Assembly: GCA_963820075.1 (NCBI GenBank)
Contig: CAWFYS010000006.1
Span: forward strand, 744,001 to 808,000
Direction: 5' to 3'
DNA length: 64,000 nt
Origin: Kumtagia sp963820075
GTDB lineage: Bacteria > Pseudomonadota > Alphaproteobacteria > Rhizobiales > Rhizobiaceae
Shown: one piece after another, positions 52,491-60,938 of the stretch
How positions within the stretch are numbered: the stretch's first letter is position 1
Layout: each line of letters begins with the position of its first letter
Translations under genes and position numbers: made by a program
The notes under the pieces: generated by a model
What the model was told of the DNA's origin: nothing
Seen by the model: only the letters and a program-made list of their open reading frames with translations
The model's database searches: none

Positions 52491-53030
52491 TCAGCCCTTT
52501 TCGACCTGACCGAATTCCAGATCGACCGGCACCGCGCGCCCGAAGATCGAAACTTCCACCTTGAGCCGCGCCCGCTCAGCATCCACCTCCTGGACAAATC
52601 CGTTGAAGGAGGCGAACGGCCCGTCCGAAACGCGCACCTGCTCGCCCACCTCGAAGATGACCGACGGCTTCGGCCGCTCGACGCCTTCCTGGACCTGATG
52701 CAGGATGCGCTCGGCTTCCTTGTCGGTGATGTGCATCGGCTTGGCGGTGTGCTTGTCCTCGCCGAGGAACCCGGTCACGCGCGGCGTGTTCTTCACCAGA
52801 CTGATCACCGGGTCGGTGAGTTCGGCCTTGAGCAGCACATAACCGGGAAAAAACTTGCGTTCGGCATCGACCTTCTTGCCGCGACGAACCTCGACGACCT
52901 TTTCGGTCGGCACGACGATCTGTTCGATCTTGTCGCTCAGGCCCTTCTGCTTGGCCTTGTGCTCGATGTCCTCGGCGACCTTCTTTTCGAAGTTCGAATA
53001 GGCATGGACGATGTACCAGCGCGCCGTCAT
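52491..53030 (-). CDS. nusG: Transcription termination/antitermination protein NusG
   Basis: 179 residues, MTARWYIVHAYSNFEKKVAE start, NGN domain with FFPGYVLLKAELTDPVISLV, and a KOW domain (VGEQVRVSDGPFASFNGFVQ). Couples RNA polymerase to ribosome or Rho. GGAG lies 8 nt ahead of the ATG at 53030; the upstream in-frame start would overlap secE. Lies 25 nt after secE. Confidence 0.97.
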   Translation of the reverse strand: MTARWYIVHAYSNFEKKVAEDIEHKAKQKGLSDKIEQIVVPTEKVVEVRRGKKVDAERKFFPGYVLLKAELTDPVISLVKNTPRVTGFLGEDKHTAKPMHITDKEAERILHQVQEGVERPKPSVIFEVGEQVRVSDGPFASFNGFVQEVDAERARLKVEVSIFGRAVPVDLEFGQVEKG

Positions 53031-53055
53031 CTCAAATTCTCCGTATACGCCGGTA

Positions 53056-53259
53056 TCAGCGACCAAGGCCGAGGATCAGGTCGATACCGAACGCCATGAG
53101 TTGGTCGGCGACAAAGAAGAAGATCATCGCGATGATGGCGAACACGACCACCATCACGGTCGAGATCATCGTCTCGCGGCGAGAAGGCCAAGTCACCTTC
53201 GCCGTCTCGGACCTTACCTGCTGGAGGAAGGTGAATGGATTGGTGGTCTTCGATGCCAT
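53056..53259 (-). CDS. secE: Preprotein translocase subunit SecE
   Basis: 67 residues, MASKTTNPFTFLQQVRSETA, then KVTWPSRRET and one C-terminal membrane helix (about 32-58). The short single-helix form typical of most bacteria. First gene of the ribosomal/RNAP block, downstream of tRNA-Trp. Confidence 0.95.
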   Translation of the reverse strand: MASKTTNPFTFLQQVRSETAKVTWPSRRETMISTVMVVVFAIIAMIFFFVADQLMAFGIDLILGLGR

Positions 53260-53432
53260 TTGCCGCTCTGTCTCGAAAGATCCGTTGGTTCGGATCTCCT
53301 GGATGTTCCCGTTGCCGGGAGAAATCGCTACCGGAACGTGTCGTCGGCGCCGAATCAGTTGCCGATACAACCCACGCATTTTAGACGCGTACAGCCAGCT
53401 TCCCAGCTCCACGCGTCGCGTGCCCGTCTGTC

Positions 53433-53462
53433 TACATAGAACCGATTCCTGCTCCACGCAAG
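53433..53462 (-). promoter_or_regulatory. Candidate promoter of the secE-nusG operon
   Basis: On the minus strand CTTGCG (53457-53462) and TATGTA (53433-53438) are spaced by 18 bp, close to the rhizobial CTTGAC/TATAAT-type pattern. It would leave a leader of roughly 170 nt before secE. The 344-bp gap between tRNA-Trp and secE shows no gene, so a promoter is expected here or upstream of the tRNA. The match is modest. Confidence 0.35.
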
Positions 53463-53603
53463 GGGCAAGCTTCGGTTCATAACCAAACGCCGTATCGGGA
53501 CCATCCAGTCGTCCCGTCTCGGCTATATGGATTCTTATGCCCGAAAGTGCGCAATCTTGCAAGATGCCCGGCTTTCGACGTACTTGCGCGGTCTTGGGCG
53601 TGC

Positions 53604-53679
<76 letters not shown>

Positions 53680-53940
53680 AGGGCGACGCGTACATTTCAC
53701 AAAGAACGCTGCCTTTCAAGGGGCGACGCGACAATTCGATTGTAACTGGCGTGATCTCGTGCGGACCCTCGCCGAGTAACTTTGCTCCTCGCTCGATCGT
53801 ATTAGGAGGGGCGCAATGGTCGGGATGTTGGCTACCAGACCTCGGCTTATTGACAGCCTCCCTCCCCCTCCTTAGGGCGAGACGCCCACTCGGCGCAATG
53901 CGCGCGCAAAAAGCGGCGACCATCGGAAAGTTCTTGCACA

Positions 53941-54987
53941 GTGTTCTACCCCGTCAGGAATCCTGAAGACTGGAGCGCGATCGGGCGGCTTACGGTCCTC
54001 GACAGGCTCAAGCTGAGCTTTCGCAACAAGCGATATGCGTTGCGTGCCAAGAAATGGACCGGCGTGTCTTTGACGGCCGTCCGCCGCCCGGCCAGGACGC
54101 TCGGCCCCTCGGATGTCGCGCTACTGTGCGTAACCAGGAATATTGCGAAGAACGTCCATTCCTTTCTCGAGCATTATCGGAAGCTCGGCGTCGCCCGCTT
54201 CGCCTTTGTCGATGACCGTTCGGACGACGGCACGCGTGAGATCCTCCTCAATGCCCCGGATGTCGATCTCTTCGAATCCAATTTCACTTACCGGCAATCG
54301 GGCGGAGGCCTCGTCTGGCGCGATATGCTGGTCGACCTTTATGGCCGCGACCGCTGGTATATCTCGATCGATAGCGACGAATACCTGATCTATCCGGGCT
54401 GCGAGAGCCGTCCCATCACCGATTTCATAGACGATCTCCGACGGACCGGCCGCAAGCGCGCGCTGGCCGCCATGATCGATCTGTATTCGGCCGGCCCGCT
54501 CGGCGAAACAAGGCCGCATCTTCCGCCGGAGGCGCCACCGACGGATTTCTGCCCGCTTTTCGACGGCGACGGATACCGGCTCGCCAATGAGAAATTCTGC
54601 ATGGCCGTGCGCGGCGGCCCGCGGCAGCGCCTGTTCGGCGCGGATATGCGGCTGACAAAATTCCCGCTGCTGCTCGTCGACGCGGCGACGCAATTCAACG
54701 GAGGCTCCAGTCACGCGCCCCTGCCGATCCAGCGCAACTTCGCCCCGGTTCAGGCGATCCTGCTCCACTACAAATTTCCGGCCGGCGCCATCGAGGACTT
54801 CAAGGCGATCGTGACGCGGCAAAGCCATGCCGGCCAGTCGCATTTCTACAAGAGGATCGTCGACAGCAACGCGTTCGACGGAACCACCGACCTGCGCTAC
54901 GCGCACTCGATGGCATTCGCCGGGTCGGAAGCTCTGGTAGCATCGGGCTTCATGCAGGACCTCAGGCGGGATGATCGGGACGGGTGA
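53941..54987 (+). CDS. Glycosyltransferase family 2-like protein
   Basis: 348 residues. DDRSDDGTREIL (91-102) and the DxD-like ISIDSDEYLIYP (about 138-149) are glycosyltransferase 2 features of the PF13704 type, and HYKFPAGAIEDFKAIVTR appears near the end. Probably a cytoplasmic sugar transferase in surface polysaccharide synthesis; donor and acceptor unknown. The start is a GTG at 53941 with a weak GGAAAG upstream. It is inserted between tRNA-Trp and tuf, where neighbours are normally housekeeping genes. Confidence 0.78.
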   Translation: MFYPVRNPEDWSAIGRLTVLDRLKLSFRNKRYALRAKKWTGVSLTAVRRPARTLGPSDVALLCVTRNIAKNVHSFLEHYRKLGVARFAFVDDRSDDGTREILLNAPDVDLFESNFTYRQSGGGLVWRDMLVDLYGRDRWYISIDSDEYLIYPGCESRPITDFIDDLRRTGRKRALAAMIDLYSAGPLGETRPHLPPEAPPTDFCPLFDGDGYRLANEKFCMAVRGGPRQRLFGADMRLTKFPLLLVDAATQFNGGSSHAPLPIQRNFAPVQAILLHYKFPAGAIEDFKAIVTRQSHAGQSHFYKRIVDSNAFDGTTDLRYAHSMAFAGSEALVASGFMQDLRRDDRDG

Positions 54988-55062
54988 ACTTGTCCCGTCA
55001 CGCGCGTCGCGGAGCTGGCCGAGTTCGCTGGCGGAAACGCTTCCCGTCACAAATCCGAATCC

Positions 55063-55848
55063 TCAATTCTCCAGATCGAGAACCGTGAAGACCCGGCAAT
55101 TGTCGGGAGCCGGGAACGCCTTGCAAATGCTGGCGTCGGTGATGCTCTCGGCGGTTCCGTTGTCGGAGATCAGTCCGGCCGCCCTCAGCGGCGCTGTGTC
55201 GAAGTTGTGGGCCGGCGAGGACTTCATCAGGTCGAGCAAACCGCGGTCGACGCCCATTTCCTTGAGATAGGCGGCCACCCGCTGTTCGGCGGACCTGCTC
55301 ATTTTGGGATCTTTCAAGCGGACCCGCAGGATCGCAGAATCCGGGGCGTGACGTTTTGTGCCGCCTGCCAGCATCAGTGTGCATTCCGAGGCGCAATAAC
55401 CTCCATAGGATATCGCGCGGCCGAGAAAATCGGCTCCTTTCCTCTCGTTGACCTTGCAGTCTTTCTCTTCCGGCCGACAACCGACGAACCAGGTCCGTCC
55501 GACGACCACCGGCAGCCCGGCGCGGCGGATTTGCCTGCCCATCGCCATAGCCGCCTCGGCGTCGCCGCCGACGGAAAAAAGCACGATCGGCAATTTGCGG
55601 CCGCCGAGCGTCTTCAGCATCGTCTTGAAAAGTGCCGGCGTCTTGGCGCCGATCGCGCCTTCCGCCGAAATCCATTCGGGACACGTCGGCTCGCAGGCCG
55701 AATCATTGGCGCGCACCACGACGAATCGCATCTGTTTTGGCTGTGGCGTCCCGGCCGCTTCCGCGCCCGGCGCCAGGACACAGCACAGCGCCAGCACGGC
55801 AAGGGCCGCGCGCCACGCGTGGCGGCGGCTCAAAATCGTCGCCGACAA
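55063..55848 (-). CDS. Secreted ClpP-fold protein (COG3904-like), paralogue 1
   Basis: 261 residues. A signal peptide (alanine-rich hydrophobic core, ending PGAEA-AG) is followed by CEPTCPEWISAEGAI, FSVGGDAEAAMAMGRQIR and YCASECTLMLAGG. The GGD and CAS(x)C blocks match those of ClpP/crotonase-fold periplasmic proteins of COG3904, where the serine of the second block is the candidate nucleophile. Cysteine-rich (CEPTC, GC..KDC, C..C), probably disulphide-bonded. Adjacent to and homologous with the next gene. Function unknown. Confidence 0.72.
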   Translation of the reverse strand: MSATILSRRHAWRAALAVLALCCVLAPGAEAAGTPQPKQMRFVVVRANDSACEPTCPEWISAEGAIGAKTPALFKTMLKTLGGRKLPIVLFSVGGDAEAAMAMGRQIRRAGLPVVVGRTWFVGCRPEEKDCKVNERKGADFLGRAISYGGYCASECTLMLAGGTKRHAPDSAILRVRLKDPKMSRSAEQRVAAYLKEMGVDRGLLDLMKSSPAHNFDTAPLRAAGLISDNGTAESITDASICKAFPAPDNCRVFTVLDLEN

Positions 55849-55875
55849 ATGGAAGCGCCGGAAGCGTCGCAGAGT

Positions 55876-56805
55876 CTAGCCCTCGATATCCGATATCGTC
55901 ACGACCCGGCAGTTTCCAGCGGCTGGCACGGCCCTGCAGACATCGGCTGCCGTGACCAGTTGAACGCCGTCAAGGCTGGTGATCAGCTTCATTTGCAGCA
56001 TGTCGTTGGGCGCGATCAAGTGCAGCGTGGTGGCGGGGGTGTTCTTGATTGTCGCCAGCAGAGTGTCCCCTACTCCCAACTCCTTCAGAAAGGCCGCCAG
56101 CCTCTTCTCCAGCGTCTTGTTCATTTCATAGGTCTTGTAGCTCCCGGCATTCTTTCGGCTGACCACCTTCTCCTCGATGATCCGCTTCTTGCCCTTCACC
56201 ACCTTGTATTTGGTCCGGTAGAAAACTTTTGTCCGGACGAAGGTCGTGGTGATCTGGTGCACGCCGAGGGAGGCCCACTGGCCGACCACTCGCCGCACGC
56301 CGCCTGCCAGGATCAGCGGGCACGCGGAAGCGCAATAGGCGCCGTTGGCAAAGGCCGTGCCATAGAATGCGGCCGCCTTGCCCTTGTTGAGCTTGCAATC
56401 CTTGAAACCTGGATAGCAGCCTTCGAAACGCGTCAGGCCGACCGCCACGTCGAGCTTGTTCCGGCGGATCAGGCTGGCGATCGCCATCGCCGCGTCGACG
56501 TCGCCGCCCGGCGAACTGATCACCACCGGCAGCCTGCGGCCGGCGAGCCGCTTCAACACCTTCCTGAACTCAGCCGGCGTCGCCGCGACGATCGCCCCCT
56601 CGGCGGAAATCCATTCCGGGCAGGTCGGCTCGCATCCCGCCGCACTGCTGCGCACCACGGCAAACCGCATCGGATTGTCCTCGGGGCTTTGCGCCACCGA
56701 TCCACCCGCCATCGACGAATGCATGAGCGCCAGCATGGCCGGCAGCGCCGAAACCAATGCGAAAAACCGCAACACCCAGTGTCGGGAGAAATATCCCTCG
56801 GCCAC
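55876..56805 (-). CDS. Secreted or membrane-anchored ClpP-fold protein (COG3904-like), paralogue 2
   Basis: 309 residues from a GTG start with AAGGGG 6 nt upstream. A hydrophobic N-terminal segment (WVLRFFALVSALPAMLALM) is followed by the same motifs as its neighbour: CEPTCPEWISAEGAIVAATP, SSPGGDVDAAMAIASLIRRN and GAYCASACPLILAGG. It has a lysine-rich insertion of about 40 residues (TKYKVVKGKKRIIEEKV) lacking in paralogue 1. The genes are 27 nt apart and probably cotranscribed, a tandem duplication. Function unknown. Confidence 0.72.
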   Translation of the reverse strand: MAEGYFSRHWVLRFFALVSALPAMLALMHSSMAGGSVAQSPEDNPMRFAVVRSSAAGCEPTCPEWISAEGAIVAATPAEFRKVLKRLAGRRLPVVISSPGGDVDAAMAIASLIRRNKLDVAVGLTRFEGCYPGFKDCKLNKGKAAAFYGTAFANGAYCASACPLILAGGVRRVVGQWASLGVHQITTTFVRTKVFYRTKYKVVKGKKRIIEEKVVSRKNAGSYKTYEMNKTLEKRLAAFLKELGVGDTLLATIKNTPATTLHLIAPNDMLQMKLITSLDGVQLVTAADVCRAVPAAGNCRVVTISDIEG

Positions 56806-56980
56806 ACCAAAACCCCTTGATTGGACTGATCTTAATCGAGGTGCGGACGCGCGCAAGAGGCTCGCGCAGGTTGTCTTCGCAGCTGTTCGAACCTGATATC
56901 GAACCCGTTTCCGTGTCGATCGAATCCAGAGGCCGGCACGAGAACATCTTCGTGGTCATCCGCTCGGGCAATGCCCGCTC

Positions 56981-57014
56981 AAAAAGAAACGGGCCCGTCG
57001 CCGGGCCCGTTCTT
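56981..57014 (-). terminator. Rho-independent terminator of tuf
   Basis: Read on the minus strand, AACGGGCCCG and CGGGCCCGTT pair around GCGA and are followed by TCTTTTT. It lies about 40 nt after the tuf stop codon. Confidence 0.9.
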
Positions 57015-57054
57015 GAAGAAGAAAAAATGTTCTTCTTACGCTTTGGTCGAGACG

Positions 57055-58230
57055 TTACTCTTTGATGGAGACGACGACGCCGGCGCCGACGGTACGTCCG
57101 CCCTCGCGGATGGCGAAGCGCAGCTTCTCTTCCATGGCGATCGGCACGATCAGTTCGACGTCCACCGTCACATTGTCGCCCGGCATCACCATCTCCGTGC
57201 CTTCCGCCAATGACACGATGCCGGTCACGTCGGTGGTGCGGAAATAGAATTGCGGCCGGTAGTTGGTGAAGAACGGCGTATGGCGGCCGCCTTCCTCCTT
57301 GGTCAGGATATAGGCTTCCGCCTGGAACTTCTTGTGCGGCTTCACCGAGCCCGGCTTGGCCAGAACCTGGCCGCGCTCAACCCCGTCACGGTCGATGCCG
57401 CGCAGCAGCGCGCCGATGTTGTCGCCCGCCTGGCCCTGGTCGAGCAGCTTGCGGAACATCTCGACGCCCGTGCAGGTCGTCTTCTGGGTCGGGCGGATGC
57501 CGACGATCTCAAGCTCCTCGCCGACCTTGACGATGCCGCGCTCGACGCGCCCCGTCACCACCGTGCCGCGGCCCGAGATCGAGAACACGTCCTCGATCGG
57601 CATCAGGAACGGCTGGTCGATCGGACGCTCCGGCGTCGGAATGTAGTCGTCAACCGCCTGCATCAGCTTGCGGATGGCGTTCTCGCCGATCTCCTTGTTC
57701 GAATCCTCGAGGGCGGCCAGCGCCGAGCCCGTGACGATCGGAATGTCGTCGCCCGGGAACTCGTTCTTCGACAGAAGCTCGCGAACCTCCAGCTCGACCA
57801 GTTCCAGAAGCTCCGGATCGTCGACCTGGTCGACCTTGTTCAAAAACACCACGATCGACGGAACGCCGACCTGGCGGGCCAGAAGAATGTGCTCGCGCGT
57901 CTGCGGCATCGGGCCGTCGGCCGCGCTCACAACCAGGATCGCGCCGTCCATCTGTGCCGCGCCGGTGATCATGTTCTTCACATAGTCGGCATGGCCGGGG
58001 CAGTCGACATGCGCATAGTGGCGCTTGGCCGTCTCGTATTCGACATGCGCCGTCGAGATCGTGATGCCGCGCGCCTTCTCCTCGGGTGCGGCGTCGATCT
58101 GGTCATACCGCTTGTACTCACCAAAATACTTGGTGATCGCCGCCGTCAGCGACGTCTTGCCATGGTCGACATGGCCGATCGTCCCAATGTTGACATGCGG
58201 CTTCGTCCGCTCGAATTTGCTCTTGGCCAT
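57055..58230 (-). CDS. tuf: Elongation factor Tu
   Basis: 391 residues. GTPase motifs GHVDHGKTSLT, RGITISTAHVEY, DCPGHADYVKNM, NKVD, and the conserved C-terminal EGGRTVGAGVV. Delivers aminoacyl-tRNA to the ribosome. In relatives tuf directly precedes tRNA-Trp and secE; here three other genes separate them. Confidence 0.98.
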   Translation of the reverse strand: MAKSKFERTKPHVNIGTIGHVDHGKTSLTAAITKYFGEYKRYDQIDAAPEEKARGITISTAHVEYETAKRHYAHVDCPGHADYVKNMITGAAQMDGAILVVSAADGPMPQTREHILLARQVGVPSIVVFLNKVDQVDDPELLELVELEVRELLSKNEFPGDDIPIVTGSALAALEDSNKEIGENAIRKLMQAVDDYIPTPERPIDQPFLMPIEDVFSISGRGTVVTGRVERGIVKVGEELEIVGIRPTQKTTCTGVEMFRKLLDQGQAGDNIGALLRGIDRDGVERGQVLAKPGSVKPHKKFQAEAYILTKEEGGRHTPFFTNYRPQFYFRTTDVTGIVSLAEGTEMVMPGDNVTVDVELIVPIAMEEKLRFAIREGGRTVGAGVVVSIKE

Positions 58231-58458
58231 TATGCTCTTTCCTTGGCGTCAGCTATCTAGGGTCTGCTCGAATGGCGCGGATTAGCGACAACGAACGCAA
58301 AAAACAAGGGGTTTCAGCCGCTGACCGGGAGGCAATCGGGAACGCGGCGTACCCCGGCGATCCGTGCCGGAAGGTGCCTGGATGCCGGATCCGCTCGCCG
58401 CCGCGGCTCTCGGCCGCGCGCCCCAATCAGGTTGCGCCCCGGGGCGCCGCGCGGAAAA

Positions 58459-59748
58459 CTAATCAGGCGCGCCGGGTATCAGGGCGATTTGTTCGCCGCC
58501 GATCGCCGGCCAAATCCTGATGGAGCGGTCGATGCCGCCGGTAACGACCGTGCCATCGGGCCCGAAAGCCACGGCGTAGAGCGGACCGTCGTGGCCGACC
58601 TGCATGAGTTCGTCGCCCCTCCGCATGTCCCAAAGGCGGGCCGTGCCGTCGAGCGAAGCGCTGAGCAGACGCTTGCCGTCGTCCGAGATCGCCAGCGCGT
58701 AGACCGTCCCGGAATGACCGTCGAAGCGTCCAAGCTCCTTGCCGGCTTCGGCATCCCACACCTTGATCGTATGGTCGCCGCTGCCGGTAATCGCCTGGCG
58801 CCCGTCCGGTGTGAACACCACGCCGTAGGTGCCACGCTCATGCCCCAGCCAACCGCGGATCAGGCGGCCCTGGTCGATGTCCCAGAGATTCAGCTCGCCG
58901 TCGATGCTGCCGCTGATCGCCTGCTTGCCGTCGGGCGAGACGGCAACGCCGCTGATCGACCAGTCGTGGCCCTGCAGAACATGCCGTACCGCCTTGTTCT
59001 CGATGTCCCAGACGATGATGGTACCGTTTTCGTGCACGCTGACAGCGGTCCGCCCGTCTCGGGAAAGCGCCAGTTTGTTGGCGCCGCCGTGCTGGCTCGC
59101 GGAAAACACATGCAGCACCGCGCCGTCGGCCACGGATCGCAGCACGATTTCGCCGTCGTCGCCAGCCGTGAGCGCGCGCTGTCCGTCCGGCAGAAAGAGT
59201 GCCGTGCGCGCCATGTCCTTATGGGCGCCAAGGTTCCGGATCAGATGCCTGCCGGCGAAGTCCCAGAGTTTGATCTCGCGGTCGGTGCTGGCACTCATCA
59301 GTGACTTCTGGTCGGGTGACACGGCAAGCCACACCACGGCGTCGCGATGTCCGTCGGGCTGGGTCGGCACGACCGCCGGCTCGGGCAGGGGCGCCACCGT
59401 TTGCACCGGCGGCTGGGGCGGCGCGCTGGCAAGGTCTTCTGCCTTGGACTCGGCAGGTACGGGCGCGGGCGGCGGCTGGGGCGGCGCGCTGGCGACCTCT
59501 TCGCCCTTCGGCTCGGACGATCGCGCTGCCAATGCCGGCCCCTCCTTCACCACCTGTCCACCGGCATCCGGAGCCTGAAGCCGCATCACTGTCCAGTAGC
59601 CGGCACCGGCTGCGGCCAGAACCACGACGACCACCGCGGCGACCAAACTCGGCCAGACCGGCTTGCCCTTGTCGCGCCGTGCCGCCTCCCGTCCGAAAAG
59701 CGGCGCCGCCTTCGGCCTATTGCGCACCTTGGACTTGTCGGGGTTCAT
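58459..59748 (-). CDS. Membrane-anchored WD40-repeat protein
   Basis: 429 residues. A basic N-terminus (about 1-30), one membrane helix (PVWPSLVAAVVVVVLAAAGA), a Pro/Ala/Glu linker with a duplicated SAPPQPP motif, and about seven WD40 units (for example LMSASTDREIKLWDF, AISGSIDGELNLWDI, LSASLDGTARLWDM, VTGGIDRSIRIWPA), enough for one seven-bladed propeller in the periplasm. A scaffold for protein interaction is likely; partners are unknown. It is upstream of tuf in the same direction, separated by 228 bp. Confidence 0.8.
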   Translation of the reverse strand: MNPDKSKVRNRPKAAPLFGREAARRDKGKPVWPSLVAAVVVVVLAAAGAGYWTVMRLQAPDAGGQVVKEGPALAARSSEPKGEEVASAPPQPPPAPVPAESKAEDLASAPPQPPVQTVAPLPEPAVVPTQPDGHRDAVVWLAVSPDQKSLMSASTDREIKLWDFAGRHLIRNLGAHKDMARTALFLPDGQRALTAGDDGEIVLRSVADGAVLHVFSASQHGGANKLALSRDGRTAVSVHENGTIIVWDIENKAVRHVLQGHDWSISGVAVSPDGKQAISGSIDGELNLWDIDQGRLIRGWLGHERGTYGVVFTPDGRQAITGSGDHTIKVWDAEAGKELGRFDGHSGTVYALAISDDGKRLLSASLDGTARLWDMRRGDELMQVGHDGPLYAVAFGPDGTVVTGGIDRSIRIWPAIGGEQIALIPGAPD

Positions 59749-59975
59749 CGCGCACCCTCAATCCCGCAACGCGGCGCCGCAGGTCAAACATCCGACCGCC
59801 CGGTATTTCATCCGCGCCTGCGAGGCAGGATTCCATCACAATATGGAAAGCTGGTCCACCGACATCAGCGTCATCATCGCGCCGTTTCAGGTCCAGGCGC
59901 GCACGAGCCGATAAAGGGCGCCAGCAAACTCGAATGAGCCTTGATAAGCACTTGTTTTTTTTGCAAAAAATGGCT

Positions 59976-60049
59976 TGGCTGGGGAACCTGGATTCGAACC
60001 AGGACTAACGGAGTCAGAGTCCGCTGGTCTACCGTTAACCTATTCCCCA
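59976..60049 (-). tRNA. trnQ: tRNA-Gln (anticodon CTG)
   Basis: 74 nt with CCA encoded. Acceptor TGGGGAA pairs with TTCCCCA, anticodon stem GCGGA/TCCGT encloses CTCTGAC giving anticodon CTG, and the T-arm is CTGGTTCGAATCCAG. Confidence 0.95.
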
Positions 60050-60276
60050 GCATCGCGCGGCAGGCCGCGGCTGGTTCTGTCAAGCCTGCGCTGCCTTGTA
60101 TCCGCGATAACGCAGGAGTCAAGTGCGCAGGCGACAGGCGCAGGGCATCGCTTGAAGCGGTGGGGGATTTTGGCCTGAACCCACTTGTGGGCAGCTCGGG
60201 CCTGAAGCTAAAAGTCGTGTAGGAAATCCCCGAAACCGTGTAGGAAACCCTGTATGGATTCCCGAAGGGGTGGGAC

Positions 60277-60363
60277 GCTGGCGTGGCGAAACTGGTAAAC
60301 GCGAAAGACTTAAAATCTTTTGTCCTCAGCGACTTACGGGTTCGATTCCCGTCGCCAGCACCA
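60277..60363 (+). tRNA. trnL: tRNA-Leu (anticodon TAA)
   Basis: 87 nt, a type II tRNA. Acceptor GCTGGCG pairs with CGCCAGC, the D-arm has GGCGAAACTGGTAAACGC, the anticodon arm AAAGACTTAAAATCTTT has anticodon TAA, and a long variable arm and T-arm CGGGTTCGATTCCCG end with ACCA. Confidence 0.96.
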
Positions 60364-60383
60364 ACCAGCAAAAGACGTGGAAT

Positions 60384-60426
60384 GACGGGCTTGCCCGTGC
60401 GGGTTCGATCCCCGCCGCCCGCACCA
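60384..60426 (+). pseudogene. Orphan 3' half of a type II tRNA (tRNA-Leu-like)
   Basis: ACGGGC-TT-GCCCGT (60385-60398) is a variable-arm hairpin, followed by T-arm GCGGGTTCGATCCCCGC, and an acceptor 3' strand CGCCCGC with ACCA at 60426. The 5' half (the matching GCGGGCG, D-arm and anticodon) is missing. It lies 21 nt downstream of the complete tRNA-Leu, but the acceptor differs (CGCCCGC versus CGCCAGC), so it is not a copy of it. Such remnants are often scars of tRNA-targeted integration. Confidence 0.7.
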
Positions 60427-60558
60427 TGGAATTGCTGTCGATTTTTGACTTGTGAGCGGTCGGCGGTTCCATCTTGACGGAAAGCCAGCGCGTCGGAACA
60501 AACGCCGTAGTTCCACGTTGGTTAGCTCCCTGACCTCCACATAATGTTGGGGCCTCCT

Positions 60559-60594
60559 AACCCGCCGATGACATCTACATCGGCGGGTTTTCCT
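60559..60594 (+). terminator. Hairpin with short T-run
   Basis: AACCCGCCGATG and CATCGGCGGGTT form a 12-bp perfect stem with a 7-nt loop, then TTTCCTG. It could end the tRNA-Leu transcript. The rest of 60427-60938 (about 510 bp) shows no convincing gene. Confidence 0.65.
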
Positions 60595-60685
60595 GTTCCG
60601 CTCGGCAGCGCTCGCAGCCCTTGCCGCTATGGAATCCGGGCTCGGTGCCGCCGACGACGGAACGGCCGGCTTGCTGCGGCAGGCC

Positions 60686-60715
60686 TGGAAAGACTTGGCG
60701 TGGAAAGACTTGGCG
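60686..60715. repeat. Two tandem copies of a 15-bp unit
   Basis: TGGAAAGACTTGGCG is repeated exactly at 60686-60700 and 60701-60715, followed by a partial third copy TGGAA. Found in the non-coding region before the universal stress gene. Confidence 0.8.
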
Positions 60716-60938
60716 TGGAATGCCTTCCGGAACATAGTGGACATGGTGGCGGTATCGCCTCACCTTCAGCCGCGCCGACCAACTTGCGAGATGGGAGCCG
60801 GAAGGCGGCGCGACAGCCGATGACGACGTGCCGGCTTCCGTGGGTCGCGATGGCTGCATCATGCGTTGTTTGACCCTGGTCAAGGCGGGAACCGACTTTG
60901 GAATCAATACTACCTCATCCTCAAAGGAGATGGCGGCG

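Noticed and set aside
60427..60938. Short ORFs around the 15-bp tandem repeat (for example one with SFHAKSFQ-type repeats)
   Set aside because: No ribosome binding site or family match; the repetitive product follows simply from the tandem DNA repeat.
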